Positions 35,655 to 43,220 of a stretch of 43,220 bases of DNA are shown here, piece by piece. Position numbers and translations under genes: made by a program. The stretch comes from Methylobacteriaceae bacterium. GTDB lineage: Bacteria > Pseudomonadota > Alphaproteobacteria > Rhizobiales > Beijerinckiaceae. Within the stretch, counting starts at the first letter, position 1. Each line of letters begins with the position of its first letter. The DNA lies in NCBI GenBank assembly GCA_019233695.1, contig JAFAME010000206.1, forward strand, positions 1 through 43,220, read 5' to 3'. Under the pieces are notes generated by a model that did no database searches, was not told the DNA's origin, and worked only from the letters and a program-made list of their open reading frames with translations.

Positions 35655-36687
35655 GGCCGAGCGCCTCCTGCCGGGGCGGCCAGGCCACCCGGCCGGCAAG
35701 GCCGATCCACAGGCACCCGAGCGCGACCGTGGCAAGGATGACCGCCCAGGGTCTCGCCTCGGGCAGGCTCGGCACGGTCTGCCAAAGGCGATCCAAGAGA
35801 AGCGCGGCCAGCACAAGGACTGCTGCCGCTGCCGTGGCGCGGCCGCTCTGCCGGGCTTTGCGGCGGAGGAGGATCAGAAATGCCGCCGCGCCCGCAAGGA
35901 TCGCGAGCCCCTCGATCAGAGCCCAGCCATGGTGGACGCGTGCCACATACCAGTTGGCTCGGTCCGGCAGATTGCCCGACCAAATCACTAGGTACTGCAT
36001 GAAGCTAAGATAAGCATAGCCAAGCAGGCAGGCGAGGATAAGGCCAGCAACGTCCTCGGTTTCGGCCCGCGACGCCAAGGTCTGCAGGAGCGCGGCGAAG
36101 GCAAGCGCCGCCGTGATCTGGCCGATCGCCGTGATCGCGGCATAGCTGGTCGATGCCCATTTCGGGCTGAGCGACATCGACCAGTCGACCGCCGCGATCG
36201 AGATGGTGATGCCGTAGAGTGCGAGCCCAATTCCGGCCCACAGGCGTTCGGCGCGACGCGGACGCGGCGCCGCCGCGATGAGGCACCAGACCGCCCAGAT
36301 GACCAATGCGCGCAGGGCGAAGCCCTGAACATTGAGGTAGCCGGCGGAGACGTCCCGCCATTTTGTGGCGGAAGCATCAGCCGCCCATGGATAGACGGTG
36401 CGCGCGCCAAGGATGATGAAGACGAACGGTACGATGAATACCGGCACCGTAGCCGCACAGTCAGCCAACACCGGTCGAAGCGCTCTGCCCCAAGCCCCGC
36501 CTGTCAGGGTGTGGATCTCCATAAGCACGGCGCTGCCGATCGGTATTGCGAGCCAGACCAGGAAGGCGAAGAGGAGCCCATTCGCGGCGCCCGCCGTGTC
36601 GAAGATGGCGCCAAGTGCAAGCGCGACCGTGGCGATGGTCCCGGCCACGAGGAGGGCGGCGCGGCGTCGCGCGAGAACAGCGGTCAT
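35647..36687 (-). CDS. actF: Alternative complex III subunit ActF
   Basis: Membrane subunit of the quinol:cytochrome c oxidoreductase ACIII, 346 residues with about ten hydrophobic segments. ActF and ActC are homologous NrfD/PsrC-like proteins; they form the membrane core and could bind quinol. Visible pieces include AFLVWLAIPIGSAVLMEIHT near the N-terminus, VDWSMSLSPKWASTSYAAIT, with the DWSMSLSP segment typical of ActF, and YLSFMQYLVIWSGNLPDRAN. There is no cofactor-binding motif, as expected. The start at 36687 overlaps the actE stop (ATGA), and it ends overlapping the next gene by 8 bases. The ATG at 36771 is an in-frame alternative but lies inside actE. Confidence 0.92.
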   Translation of the reverse strand: MTAVLARRRAALLVAGTIATVALALGAIFDTAGAANGLLFAFLVWLAIPIGSAVLMEIHTLTGGAWGRALRPVLADCAATVPVFIVPFVFIILGARTVYPWAADASATKWRDVSAGYLNVQGFALRALVIWAVWCLIAAAPRPRRAERLWAGIGLALYGITISIAAVDWSMSLSPKWASTSYAAITAIGQITAALAFAALLQTLASRAETEDVAGLILACLLGYAYLSFMQYLVIWSGNLPDRANWYVARVHHGWALIEGLAILAGAAAFLILLRRKARQSGRATAAAAVLVLAALLLDRLWQTVPSLPEARPWAVILATVALGCLWIGLAGRVAWPPRQEALGRV

Positions 36688-37217
36688 GGCGGACCTCCTG
36701 CCGTGACCTTCGCGGCGAGGTCCGCCCGCTGCGACACCTGCAGGGCCCGGACATAGGCAATGATCGCCCACCGATCGGCGGCGGGCACGCGCGCGGCATA
36801 GGAGTACATCGCGCCGTAGCCGTAGGTGATCACGTCGAAGAAATGATCGGCAGGCGCCGCAACAAGCCGTGTCTCCAGGTAGGAGGGAGGTTTGGGAAAG
36901 CCGCGCTCGACGATCATGCCCTCACCGTCGCCAGCACGGCCGTGACAAGGGGCGCAGAAGACATCGAAGCGCTGCCGCCCGCGCTCGACCAGCGCCAGCG
37001 TCACCGGCGGAGGTGCGTGGGCGAGGTCGTCTGCCACAACATCGCCACGCGCGATCGTTCCTGCCGGCAACGATCGATTGGCGGCATTCTGGGGAAAGCC
37101 TGATGCGGGCCCGTTCGGCAGCAGCTTTGGCTGGACATCCATCTCCTGCCTGCATCCGGGCAGACAGACCAGGGCGGCGCAGGCGAGGGCCGGCGGAAAC
37201 CGCAGAAGCGGGGTCAT
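36684..37217 (-). CDS. actE: Alternative complex III mono-haem cytochrome c subunit ActE (lipoprotein)
   Basis: Periplasmic mono-haem cytochrome c subunit, 177 residues. The N-terminus (ALACAALVCLPGCRQE) carries a lipobox-like LPGC; cysteine 22 is probably lipid-modified. The haem motif is CAPCH (C88, C91, H92), and the axial methionine is probably M137 in YGYGAMYSYAARV. ActE is the likely electron exit from ACIII towards the oxidase. The stretch VTLALVERGRQRFDVFCAPC is characteristic. The start overlaps the actD stop by 4 bases (ATGA) and the end overlaps actF by 4. A second cytochrome c domain is fused to oxidase subunit II, giving two candidate carriers. Confidence 0.95.
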   Translation of the reverse strand: MTPLLRFPPALACAALVCLPGCRQEMDVQPKLLPNGPASGFPQNAANRSLPAGTIARGDVVADDLAHAPPPVTLALVERGRQRFDVFCAPCHGRAGDGEGMIVERGFPKPPSYLETRLVAAPADHFFDVITYGYGAMYSYAARVPAADRWAIIAYVRALQVSQRADLAAKVTAGGPP

Positions 37218-37789
37218 CCGGGCGCCTCCTCGATGGCGCCGGCCCCGAGAGCGACCAGAAGGCGTCGCGTCTCGCTCGGGTCGAACTTGGGATCCGTGCC
37301 GGCAATTTCGAGAAAGAAGCGGTCGTCGGTCGCCCGCTCGAATCCGGGCACGGCAAAGATCGGGTGATGGGGCCGCGGCAGGCCGGCGCCGACGAGAAAT
37401 ACGATAAAGCCGGCGCCGGCGGCGAACAGCACCGCCATCTCGAAGGTCACTGGCACGAAGGCCGCCCAGCTGGCGAGAGGGCGCCCGCCGGAATCGATCG
37501 GGTAGTCGAGGACGGCCGACCAGACCTGCATGCTAAGACCCGCCAGGGCTCCGACCACGCCGGCAAGGAACATTGCCGGGCGAAGGCGCGTCGGCCGCAG
37601 TCCGAGCGCCTCCGCCAAGCCCTCGACCGCAAAGGGCGTATAGGCTTCGAGGCGACCGTAGCCGGCGGCCCGCATGCGGTGCGACGCAGCAAGGAGCGCG
37701 TCGGCGCCGCGAAACTCAGCAATGAGGCCGCGCGGCCCACCGACATCGTCGCCTCGCTCATAGCGTGGGGGATCAGGCAAGGACGGCAT
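37214..37789 (-). CDS. actD: Alternative complex III subunit ActD (DUF3341)
   Basis: Small membrane subunit of ACIII, 191 residues. The N-terminal soluble part has GLIAEFRGADALLAASHRMR, and AAGYGRLEAYTPFAVEGL is the DUF3341 signature. Two hydrophobic segments follow (AMFLAGVVGALAGLSMQVW and MAVLFAAGAGFIVFLVGAG), joined by a loop, with a globular C-terminus. ActD binds no redox cofactor; in known ACIII structures it packs on the cytoplasmic side of the membrane core. The start at 37789 has GAGG 8 bases upstream; ATG 37795 is the alternative. Either start lies within the end of actC, so translation is coupled. The frame continues open to 38266 inside actC, but that extension is a shadow of actC. 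Confidence 0.93.
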   Translation of the reverse strand: MPSLPDPPRYERGDDVGGPRGLIAEFRGADALLAASHRMRAAGYGRLEAYTPFAVEGLAEALGLRPTRLRPAMFLAGVVGALAGLSMQVWSAVLDYPIDSGGRPLASWAAFVPVTFEMAVLFAAGAGFIVFLVGAGLPRPHHPIFAVPGFERATDDRFFLEIAGTDPKFDPSETRRLLVALGAGAIEEAPG

Positions 37790-39170
37790 CGTCATCCTCA
37801 AGCTCTGCCTGCGCATGGGCGAGCTGGCGCACTTCGTGCATCGAAACGGCCGGAACCAGGCGCACGAAACAGACGAACAAGAAGGTAAAGAACCCGAGAG
37901 TGCCGAGAAGGAGCGCCCAGTCCCAGACAGTCGGCGCGTAGTCCGACCAGCGGGCCGGCAGGTAGGCATGCGACAGCGTGTTGAGAATGATGAGCAGCCG
38001 CTCGAGCCACATGCCCACATTGATGAGGATCGCGATGGCAAAGATCGCAGAGAGCGAGCGGCGCGTCCGACGCCACCAGAAGAGTTGCGGGAGCGCCACG
38101 TTGAACAGGAGCATGAGCCAGTAGAGCGGCGCATAGCTGCCGGAAAGCTCGAACTGCGTGACAAGGCGCTCGGCGACGTTGCCGGCGTACCAGGCCAGGA
38201 ACCATTCGGTGGCATAGGAGGCGCCCATGATGATCGAGCCCATGAGCAGAATTTTCGCCATGGCATCGAAATGCGCGGGCGTGATGAAGGTTTCGAGGCG
38301 CAGGCCCCAGCGGATCGGAACCGCGAGCGTCACCACCATGGCGAAGCCCGAAAACATGGCGCCGACGACGAAATAGGGAGGAAAGATCGTCTCCTGCCAT
38401 CCCGGCATCAGCCCTGCGGCAAAGTCGAGACCGACCACGCTGTGCAGCGAGATGACGAGCGGAACGGCCATGGCGGCCATCGCCCAGTAGAAGGCGTCGA
38501 ACCGGCGCCATTGCCGGGCTGAGCCGCGCCAGCCGAGAGCAAAGGCGCCGAAGACAAGCTGGCCAAAGCGCGTGCGCGCGCGGTCGCGCAGGCTCGCCAG
38601 ATCGGGGATCAGGCCTGTGTACCAGAACAGCAGGGAGAAGATGATGTAGCTTGCGATCGCAAAGAGGTCCCAGACGAGCGGCGAGCGCCATTGCGGCCAT
38701 AGCGTCATCACGTTCGGGTACGGCACGAGCCAATAGAACAGGTATGGCCGGCCGAGATGCAGGATGGGGAAGAGGCCCGCAATCGCGGCCGCAAACAGCG
38801 TCATGGCCTCGGCGAAACGATTGATCGAGGCGCGCCAGCGCTGCCGCGTCAGGAGCAGCATCGAGGAAATCAGCGTGCCGGCGTTGCCAATGCCGATCCA
38901 CCACACGTAATTGGTGATGGCAAACCCCCACACGACATCGGCATTGACGCCCCAGATGCCGACTCCCTCTATGAACAGCCACAGGATCGCAAAGATCATC
39001 ACGAGCGTCAGCGCGAGCGTGACCAGGAATGCCGTCCACCAGCGCCAGCCGGCCGGGGCGAAAACCGGGGCTGCGATGTCGCGGGTGATCGACCCGTAGG
39101 TCGCGTCCCGCGGCAGATACGTGGCGCCGGATGGGGCCTCGGCCGCTGGATGCGCGACCGCCTCACTCAT
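37773..39170 (-). CDS. actC: Alternative complex III subunit ActC (NrfD-like)
   Basis: Integral membrane quinol-binding subunit of ACIII, 465 residues with ten spans, of the NrfD/PsrC family. After a short N-terminal tail, LVMIFAILWLFIEGVGIWGV is the first span. WWIGIGNAGTLISSMLLLTR and WRASINRFAEAMTLF are the conserved ActC region near the quinol site. Later segments include FPILHLGRPYLFYWLVPYPN, SPLVWDLFAIASYI, and ISLHSVVGLDFAAGLMPGWQ. The histidine-containing HLGRPYLFYW segment is typical. It lies between the iron-sulphur subunit ActB and ActD; the start overlaps the actB stop by 4 bases. It has no motif for a bound metal. Confidence 0.96.
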   Translation of the reverse strand: MSEAVAHPAAEAPSGATYLPRDATYGSITRDIAAPVFAPAGWRWWTAFLVTLALTLVMIFAILWLFIEGVGIWGVNADVVWGFAITNYVWWIGIGNAGTLISSMLLLTRQRWRASINRFAEAMTLFAAAIAGLFPILHLGRPYLFYWLVPYPNVMTLWPQWRSPLVWDLFAIASYIIFSLLFWYTGLIPDLASLRDRARTRFGQLVFGAFALGWRGSARQWRRFDAFYWAMAAMAVPLVISLHSVVGLDFAAGLMPGWQETIFPPYFVVGAMFSGFAMVVTLAVPIRWGLRLETFITPAHFDAMAKILLMGSIIMGASYATEWFLAWYAGNVAERLVTQFELSGSYAPLYWLMLLFNVALPQLFWWRRTRRSLSAIFAIAILINVGMWLERLLIILNTLSHAYLPARWSDYAPTVWDWALLLGTLGFFTFLFVCFVRLVPAVSMHEVRQLAHAQAELEDDDAVLA

Positions 39171-42082
39171 CGGTCCGCCCAGGGGGGCGCCGACCGGTCG
39201 GGGAATGCCTGGCGCACCTGGGCGAGGTAGGTGGTTCGCGGGCGCGTTCCGAGTTCTCCGAGCAGCGCGTAGTGGTGCGGTTCGTGCCGCAGCCGGGACA
39301 CTCGGCTCGACGGATCGTTGAGGTTGCCGAACACCAGTGCGTCGACGGGGCAGGCCTGCTGGCAGGCGGTCACCACTTCGCCGTCAGCGATGATGCGGTC
39401 TTCCTTCTCGGCGCTCCGCCGGGCACGGCTGATGCGCTGGACGCAATAAGTGCATTTCTCCATCACTCCGCGGGCCCTGACCGACACGTCGGGGTTATGA
39501 ACGGCCTCGAGCAGAGGATCGCCGAGGTTGGAATACTCCTGTCCGTCGGCGTAGCCGTAGAAGTTGAAGCGCCTGACCTTGTAGGGACAATTGGCTTGGC
39601 AGAACCGCGTGCCGATGCAGCGGTTGTAGACCTGCACGTTGAGACCCTCGCTGTCGTGCACCGACGCCTCCACGGGGCATACCGGCTCGCAGGGGGCCTT
39701 CTCGCAGTGCATGCAGGGCACCGGCTGGAAGGCGACGGCGGGTGCCTCCGGCAGGCCGCGGAAATAGACATCGACCCGCAGCCAATGCATGTCGCGGTGA
39801 TTGCGGATTTCGTCAGGGCCGACCACGGGCGTGTTGTTTTCCGCCTGGCAGGCGGCAATGCAGGCGTTGCAGCCGATACAGACGCTCTGATCGATCACCA
39901 TCGCCCAGGCATAGGGATCGTGCGTGCGCCTGGGCGCTGCCGTGTAGAGCGACACGGGCAGAGCCTCTTCGTAGGGTGGGCCGCTGGCGAACTCGGCGGA
40001 TGTCAGGCTGCGAACGAGGTCGCGCCCCTCCATCCTCTCGCCTTGCGTCGTTGGAAAAACAACGTGCCCACTGCCCCGCGACAGGACGACGCCGAGCCGA
40101 TTCCAGAGCGAGGCTGTCGTGCGCAGCGGATAGAGGTCGGTGCCGATGTCGCGGGCGATCGCGCCGGTTCGCCTGCCACAACCGAGCGTAAGGGCGATCG
40201 TACCCGACACTTGGCCAGGCATCACGGCGGCGGGAATCTCGATTTGCGATCGACCGGCGCTTAGGAGCACTCGGTCGCCGTCCGAGACGCCGAGGGCCTG
40301 CGCATCCTTCGGTGCCAGGTGGGCAGCGTTTCCCCACGTAAGTTTGGTGAAAGGCCGCGACAATTCCTGCAGCCAGGCATTTTCCGCAAAGCTTCCGTCC
40401 CAGGCAGCCGGATCGGGGGAAAAGACAATCTCGAAGCCGCCAGAGGCCAATGCGCCGATGTCGGCTTGCAATCTGGGAAGCTGGGCGGGGCCGACCGCGA
40501 CTGCAGCGTGACGCGTGCCAGGTATGAATCCGTCACGCAGGACGCTGCGCCACCAGCTCTCGAAATCCGATGCGTTCGCCCGTGCGCGCCACGTATGGCG
40601 GACGATTTCGTAAGTCGAGGCGGTGAGCCGGCCGACGAGCGCCGCCAGAAGCTCATGCGGCGATCGTCCGTCATAGAGAGGCGTGATCAGCGGCTGGACG
40701 ATGCCGATCGCGCCGTCCGGCGCCGCGAGATCGCCCCAGCTTTCAAGCTCATGCAGCGCTGGCACATGCCAGTGGCAGAGCTCGGAGGTCTCGTCATCGT
40801 GAAGTCCATGACGAATGGTTAGCCGAACCGCTTTGAGAGCATCGCCAAATCCAAGGTCCGCCGGGGCATCGAATGCGGGATTGCCGCCGAAGAGGATGAG
40901 CGTGTCGACGCCGCCCGCGTTGATATCAGCGACGAGTTCCTTGATCGAGCCGACGTGATCGACCGGCTCGGCCTCGACCGGAGCAATCATCTCGACGCCA
41001 TGGCCGAGGGCGCCGATCCGCTCATTCAACCAATGGCCGAGGGCATGGACTTCCGCCGGCTGCCCCTCACCGACTGCGACGAGTGCGTCGCTTCCCCGCG
41101 ACAGGAGTTCATTCCTGACCGCCTCGACGAACGCCAGGGTCGCGGCAGGAAGCGTCTCCTGTTGCAGGGGCGCGCCCCATCGTGCCGCCAGCGCCCGCGC
41201 CACGCCGAGGACGGCGCTACGGGCAAGCGGCAGACGGCGATCGGCCTGCGCGCCGGTCAGCGTCAGGGTCGGCTCTGCGACGTGAAGCGACGCGAGGTCG
41301 CTTGTCCCGCGTCTGGCGCGCCGATTGCCTGAAAAATCGTGGGCGTGACGAACCTGCTCGGGGCCGTTGCCGAGGAGGTCAGCGTCGAGCGACAGCACCG
41401 TACGCGCTTGATCAAGCCGATAGCGTGGCTCTAGGCGCCTGCCGAAGGCAAGCTCGGCGCCGCGGCGCACTTCGTCCGCGTTGACCGGCTGCCACCGGTG
41501 CCAGCGGGCGCCGGGGTAGGCGTCGAGGACGGTCGCGATCTGGCTTGCCAGCGTCGGCGAGGTGACGACGCCGGAGAGAATGCGCAGCCGCGATCCGTCG
41601 CTGCGCCACGTCGGCGCGACGTCTGTCACGGCCTTCAGGAGGGCATCCCAATTGCTGATCTGGCGATCCTGCAACACCACTCGGGAGCGGCCGGGATCGT
41701 AGAGCGACAGGATCGCGGCCTGGGCAAACGCATCGGTCGCGCCCCGGCTTGCCGGATGGTCGGGATTGCCTTCGACCTTGGTCGGGCGCCCTTCGTGGCT
41801 TTCGACGATCACGGGCCGGGCATAGCCGTTAAGCGCCAGCGACGTTGCAAACCTCAACGGGTTGCCGATGACGAGCCGCTCCGGCATGCGGACATAAGGG
41901 ACGATTTCCTCGGGCGGCGCACTGCAGGCTGTCGTCTGCATCGCGGCGATTCCGGCCATCAGCTTCAATGCGTGCCGGCGGTCGACGGCCGGTTGTTCGT
42001 GCGCGGAACGTTCGGCAGTGCGATCACTATGGCCGGTCCTGCGCCACCATGTGTCGCGAAGGCCCCCGTCGCCACGGCTCAT
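39167..42082 (-). CDS. actB: Alternative complex III iron-sulphur subunit ActB (molybdopterin oxidoreductase-like fusion)
   Basis: Large extrinsic subunit of ACIII, 971 residues. The N-terminal two-thirds resemble the molybdopterin oxidoreductase fold but are not known to bind a molybdenum cofactor in ACIII. A twin-arginine-like segment DRRHALKLMAGIAAM is near residues 35-50. The C-terminal third is ferredoxin-like, with Cys motifs CIGCNACIAAC (about 730), CMHCEKAPCEPVC (about 790), CIGTRFCQANC (about 820), CTYCVQ (about 876) and CQQACPVDA (about 907), for four iron-sulphur clusters. It passes electrons from the quinol site to the haem subunits. The ATG at 42082 overlaps the actA stop (ATGA); the ATG at 42091 is in frame as well, so the start may be three codons earlier. 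Confidence 0.95.
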   Translation of the reverse strand: MSRGDGGLRDTWWRRTGHSDRTAERSAHEQPAVDRRHALKLMAGIAAMQTTACSAPPEEIVPYVRMPERLVIGNPLRFATSLALNGYARPVIVESHEGRPTKVEGNPDHPASRGATDAFAQAAILSLYDPGRSRVVLQDRQISNWDALLKAVTDVAPTWRSDGSRLRILSGVVTSPTLASQIATVLDAYPGARWHRWQPVNADEVRRGAELAFGRRLEPRYRLDQARTVLSLDADLLGNGPEQVRHAHDFSGNRRARRGTSDLASLHVAEPTLTLTGAQADRRLPLARSAVLGVARALAARWGAPLQQETLPAATLAFVEAVRNELLSRGSDALVAVGEGQPAEVHALGHWLNERIGALGHGVEMIAPVEAEPVDHVGSIKELVADINAGGVDTLILFGGNPAFDAPADLGFGDALKAVRLTIRHGLHDDETSELCHWHVPALHELESWGDLAAPDGAIGIVQPLITPLYDGRSPHELLAALVGRLTASTYEIVRHTWRARANASDFESWWRSVLRDGFIPGTRHAAVAVGPAQLPRLQADIGALASGGFEIVFSPDPAAWDGSFAENAWLQELSRPFTKLTWGNAAHLAPKDAQALGVSDGDRVLLSAGRSQIEIPAAVMPGQVSGTIALTLGCGRRTGAIARDIGTDLYPLRTTASLWNRLGVVLSRGSGHVVFPTTQGERMEGRDLVRSLTSAEFASGPPYEEALPVSLYTAAPRRTHDPYAWAMVIDQSVCIGCNACIAACQAENNTPVVGPDEIRNHRDMHWLRVDVYFRGLPEAPAVAFQPVPCMHCEKAPCEPVCPVEASVHDSEGLNVQVYNRCIGTRFCQANCPYKVRRFNFYGYADGQEYSNLGDPLLEAVHNPDVSVRARGVMEKCTYCVQRISRARRSAEKEDRIIADGEVVTACQQACPVDALVFGNLNDPSSRVSRLRHEPHHYALLGELGTRPRTTYLAQVRQAFPDRSAPPWADR

Positions 42083-42735
42083 CGGTGGCACACCGAGCAG
42101 TCAGCAAGGTGATCGACCTCGATGTGGTAGGCTTGCACGAGCCTGACACCCTGCGTGATCTGGTCCGGGGGAGGCGACCAGTCCGTGGCAAAGACGCGAT
42201 CGAGGGGGCGAAGGTATTTTTCCGGTGCGCGGTGGCAGTCCAGGCACCATCCCATGGTCAGCGTGTGGGCCTTGCGCATCAGCGGCATGGTCTCGACCTC
42301 GCCGTGGCAGGTCGTGCACCCTACGCCTTTGGCGATGTGGATCGAGTGATCGAAATAGACGTAGTCGGGAAGATCGTGCACGCGCGTCCAGCGGATCGGC
42401 GCGTTGGCGGAGAGGCTCCGCCGGACGGGTGCGAGCATGGCCGCGCTGGTCCATAGTTCGGAATGGCAGGTCATGCACGTCTCGGTCGGCGGCACACCCG
42501 CCACCGCTGAAGTCTCGACGGAGCTATGGCAGTAGCGACAGTCGATGCCGCCGTCCCCGACGTGGTGCTTGTGGCTGAAAGGCACGGGCTGATCGCGCAC
42601 GAGATCGACGCGGGTCGCGTTGGCCGAGTGCTCGTAGACGATGCCGAACAATGCAACCGCCAATGGCACAACGACGATCCCGGCCATGATCAGCCAAGAG
42701 AGCGTGTTCGCCTTCGGTTTGAAGACTTGCGGCAT
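42079..42735 (-). CDS. actA: Alternative complex III pentahaem cytochrome c subunit ActA
   Basis: Periplasmic multihaem cytochrome c subunit of ACIII, 218 residues. One N-terminal anchor span (WLIMAGIVVVPLAVALFGIV) is followed by five CXXCH motifs: CRYCH (66-70), CMTCH (87-91), CTTCH (140-144), CLDCH (164-168) and CSVCH (213-217). Five haems agree with ActA of Rhodothermus and Flavobacterium. Surrounding histidines, such as the SHKHH run near 54-58, supply axial ligands. It is the first gene of the respiratory operon, with a candidate EcfG-type promoter about 40-65 bases upstream. Its end overlaps actB by 4 bases. Confidence 0.96.
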   Translation of the reverse strand: MPQVFKPKANTLSWLIMAGIVVVPLAVALFGIVYEHSANATRVDLVRDQPVPFSHKHHVGDGGIDCRYCHSSVETSAVAGVPPTETCMTCHSELWTSAAMLAPVRRSLSANAPIRWTRVHDLPDYVYFDHSIHIAKGVGCTTCHGEVETMPLMRKAHTLTMGWCLDCHRAPEKYLRPLDRVFATDWSPPPDQITQGVRLVQAYHIEVDHLADCSVCHR

Positions 42736-42775
42736 AGCCGTCGCGTCTCGCGATCACGACGCGCTTGCACGTGGC

Positions 42776-42801
42776 AACGCCGCCGGGCCGAGGAAAGTTC
42801 C
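42776..42801 (-). promoter_or_regulatory. Candidate EcfG (general stress sigma factor) promoter of actA
   Basis: On the reverse strand, GGAAC (42801-42797) is followed after 17 bases by CGTT (42779-42776). This matches the GGAAC-N16-17-CGTT consensus of the alphaproteobacterial PhyR-EcfG regulon. The -10 element ends 41 bases before the actA start, a suitable distance. By chance about one such match is expected in a window of this size on both strands, so position is the main support. Confidence 0.5.
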
Positions 42802-42857
42802 TTTTTCAGCTAAGCGCAGCCCCGGGGGACGCACGGAACTCGTCCGGCCCGCAGGGC

Positions 42858-43220
42858 CTACACCGATACGCCGCGCGCGGCGTGATAGGCGCGCATGAAA
42901 TTGTCGGCGTCGAGCTTGACGAGATTGTTCTGATCGGCGCAGCCGTTGACGATGAAGCCGATCAGCACATAGCCGAGATCGGGATAAAGACCGATGATCA
43001 GGCTGTCTCCCTTGTAGTCGGTCGGATCGCCGATCCGGTTGTTCAGATAATCCAGGAACTTCGCAGCATCCGGGCCATCGAGACGCAAAGCCCTGCCGCC
43101 GTGCTTAGCGGACCCGATGTCCGCCTGGCTCTTGATGACCTCGGCGGACTGGCAGCCCATCGATTGGTCCGCGCGCGCGTTCGGCAAGTACGCCATAAGA
43201 GAAACAAGGCCGACAGCGGC
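42858..43220 (-). CDS. Small secreted protein of unknown function (5' partial)
   Basis: Not recognised. The frame stays open to the window edge, and the residues before the first in-frame ATG (43196) read AAVGLVSLMAYLPNARA, which is the end of a Sec signal peptide. The true start therefore lies outside the window, and the ATG at 43196 is internal to the signal. The visible mature part, about 100 residues, contains two cysteines (QSMGCQSAEV and VNGCADQNN), which may form a disulphide, and a central segment with KFLDYLNNRIGDPTDYKGDS. It ends 122 bases before actA on the same strand, with a candidate promoter in between. Confidence 0.75.
   Translation of the reverse strand, partial: AAVGLVSLMAYLPNARADQSMGCQSAEVIKSQADIGSAKHGGRALRLDGPDAAKFLDYLNNRIGDPTDYKGDSLIIGLYPDLGYVLIGFIVNGCADQNNLVKLDADNFMRAYHAARGVSV

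Overview
The window is GC-rich, gene-dense bacterial DNA. The proteins point to an alphaproteobacterium, most likely Hyphomicrobiales: a short PutA without a DNA-binding domain, an IalA/RppH-type Nudix protein, small Cys-rich secreted proteins of a rhizobial type, and an EcfG-like promoter. The genus cannot be fixed from sequence alone. No RNA genes, insertion sequences, phage genes or CRISPR arrays were seen, and no gap without a gene exceeds 300 bases.

Positions 1-9191 hold housekeeping genes. They start with the 3' half of atpD, a small secreted protein and atpC. A reverse-strand block follows: ppa, an unrecognised protein and rppH; two adjacent ParA/MinD-like ATPases; the proline-catabolic bifunctional enzyme PutA; and a zinc-binding GFA/CENP-V-like protein. 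Positions 9406-14140 form a reverse-strand transport operon: a PhyH-type oxygenase, then ATPase, permease and binding protein of a sugar-type (CUT2) ABC importer. Its binding protein is two complete periplasmic-binding modules fused in one chain.

Positions 14418-30094 are an exopolysaccharide cluster of Wzx/Wzy type. It has a GDP-mannose enzyme (ManC), a priming sugar-phosphate transferase, a Tat-exported GH10 glycosidase, a Wzc/ExoP-like co-polymerase without the usual tyrosine tail, a Wzy/VpsF-like polymerase, a flippase, a WecG/TagA-type transferase, three GT4-like glycosyltransferases, and a two-domain protein whose C-terminal half resembles glucosamine inositolphosphorylceramide transferases. 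No outer-membrane Wza exporter gene lies in the window. Two small secreted proteins, divergently transcribed, follow.

Positions 30994-42735 are one tightly overlapping reverse-strand operon for a complete terminal respiratory chain: alternative complex III (ActA-F), a small one-span protein, a SCO copper chaperone, and a caa3-type cytochrome c oxidase (subunits II, I, III, IV). Subunit II carries a fused cytochrome c, and subunit I has the YS motif of A2-type oxidases. ACIII would oxidise quinol and pass electrons through ActE or the fused cytochrome c to the oxidase. A GGAAC-N17-CGTT element upstream of actA suggests control by the general stress sigma factor. The window ends inside another small secreted protein.
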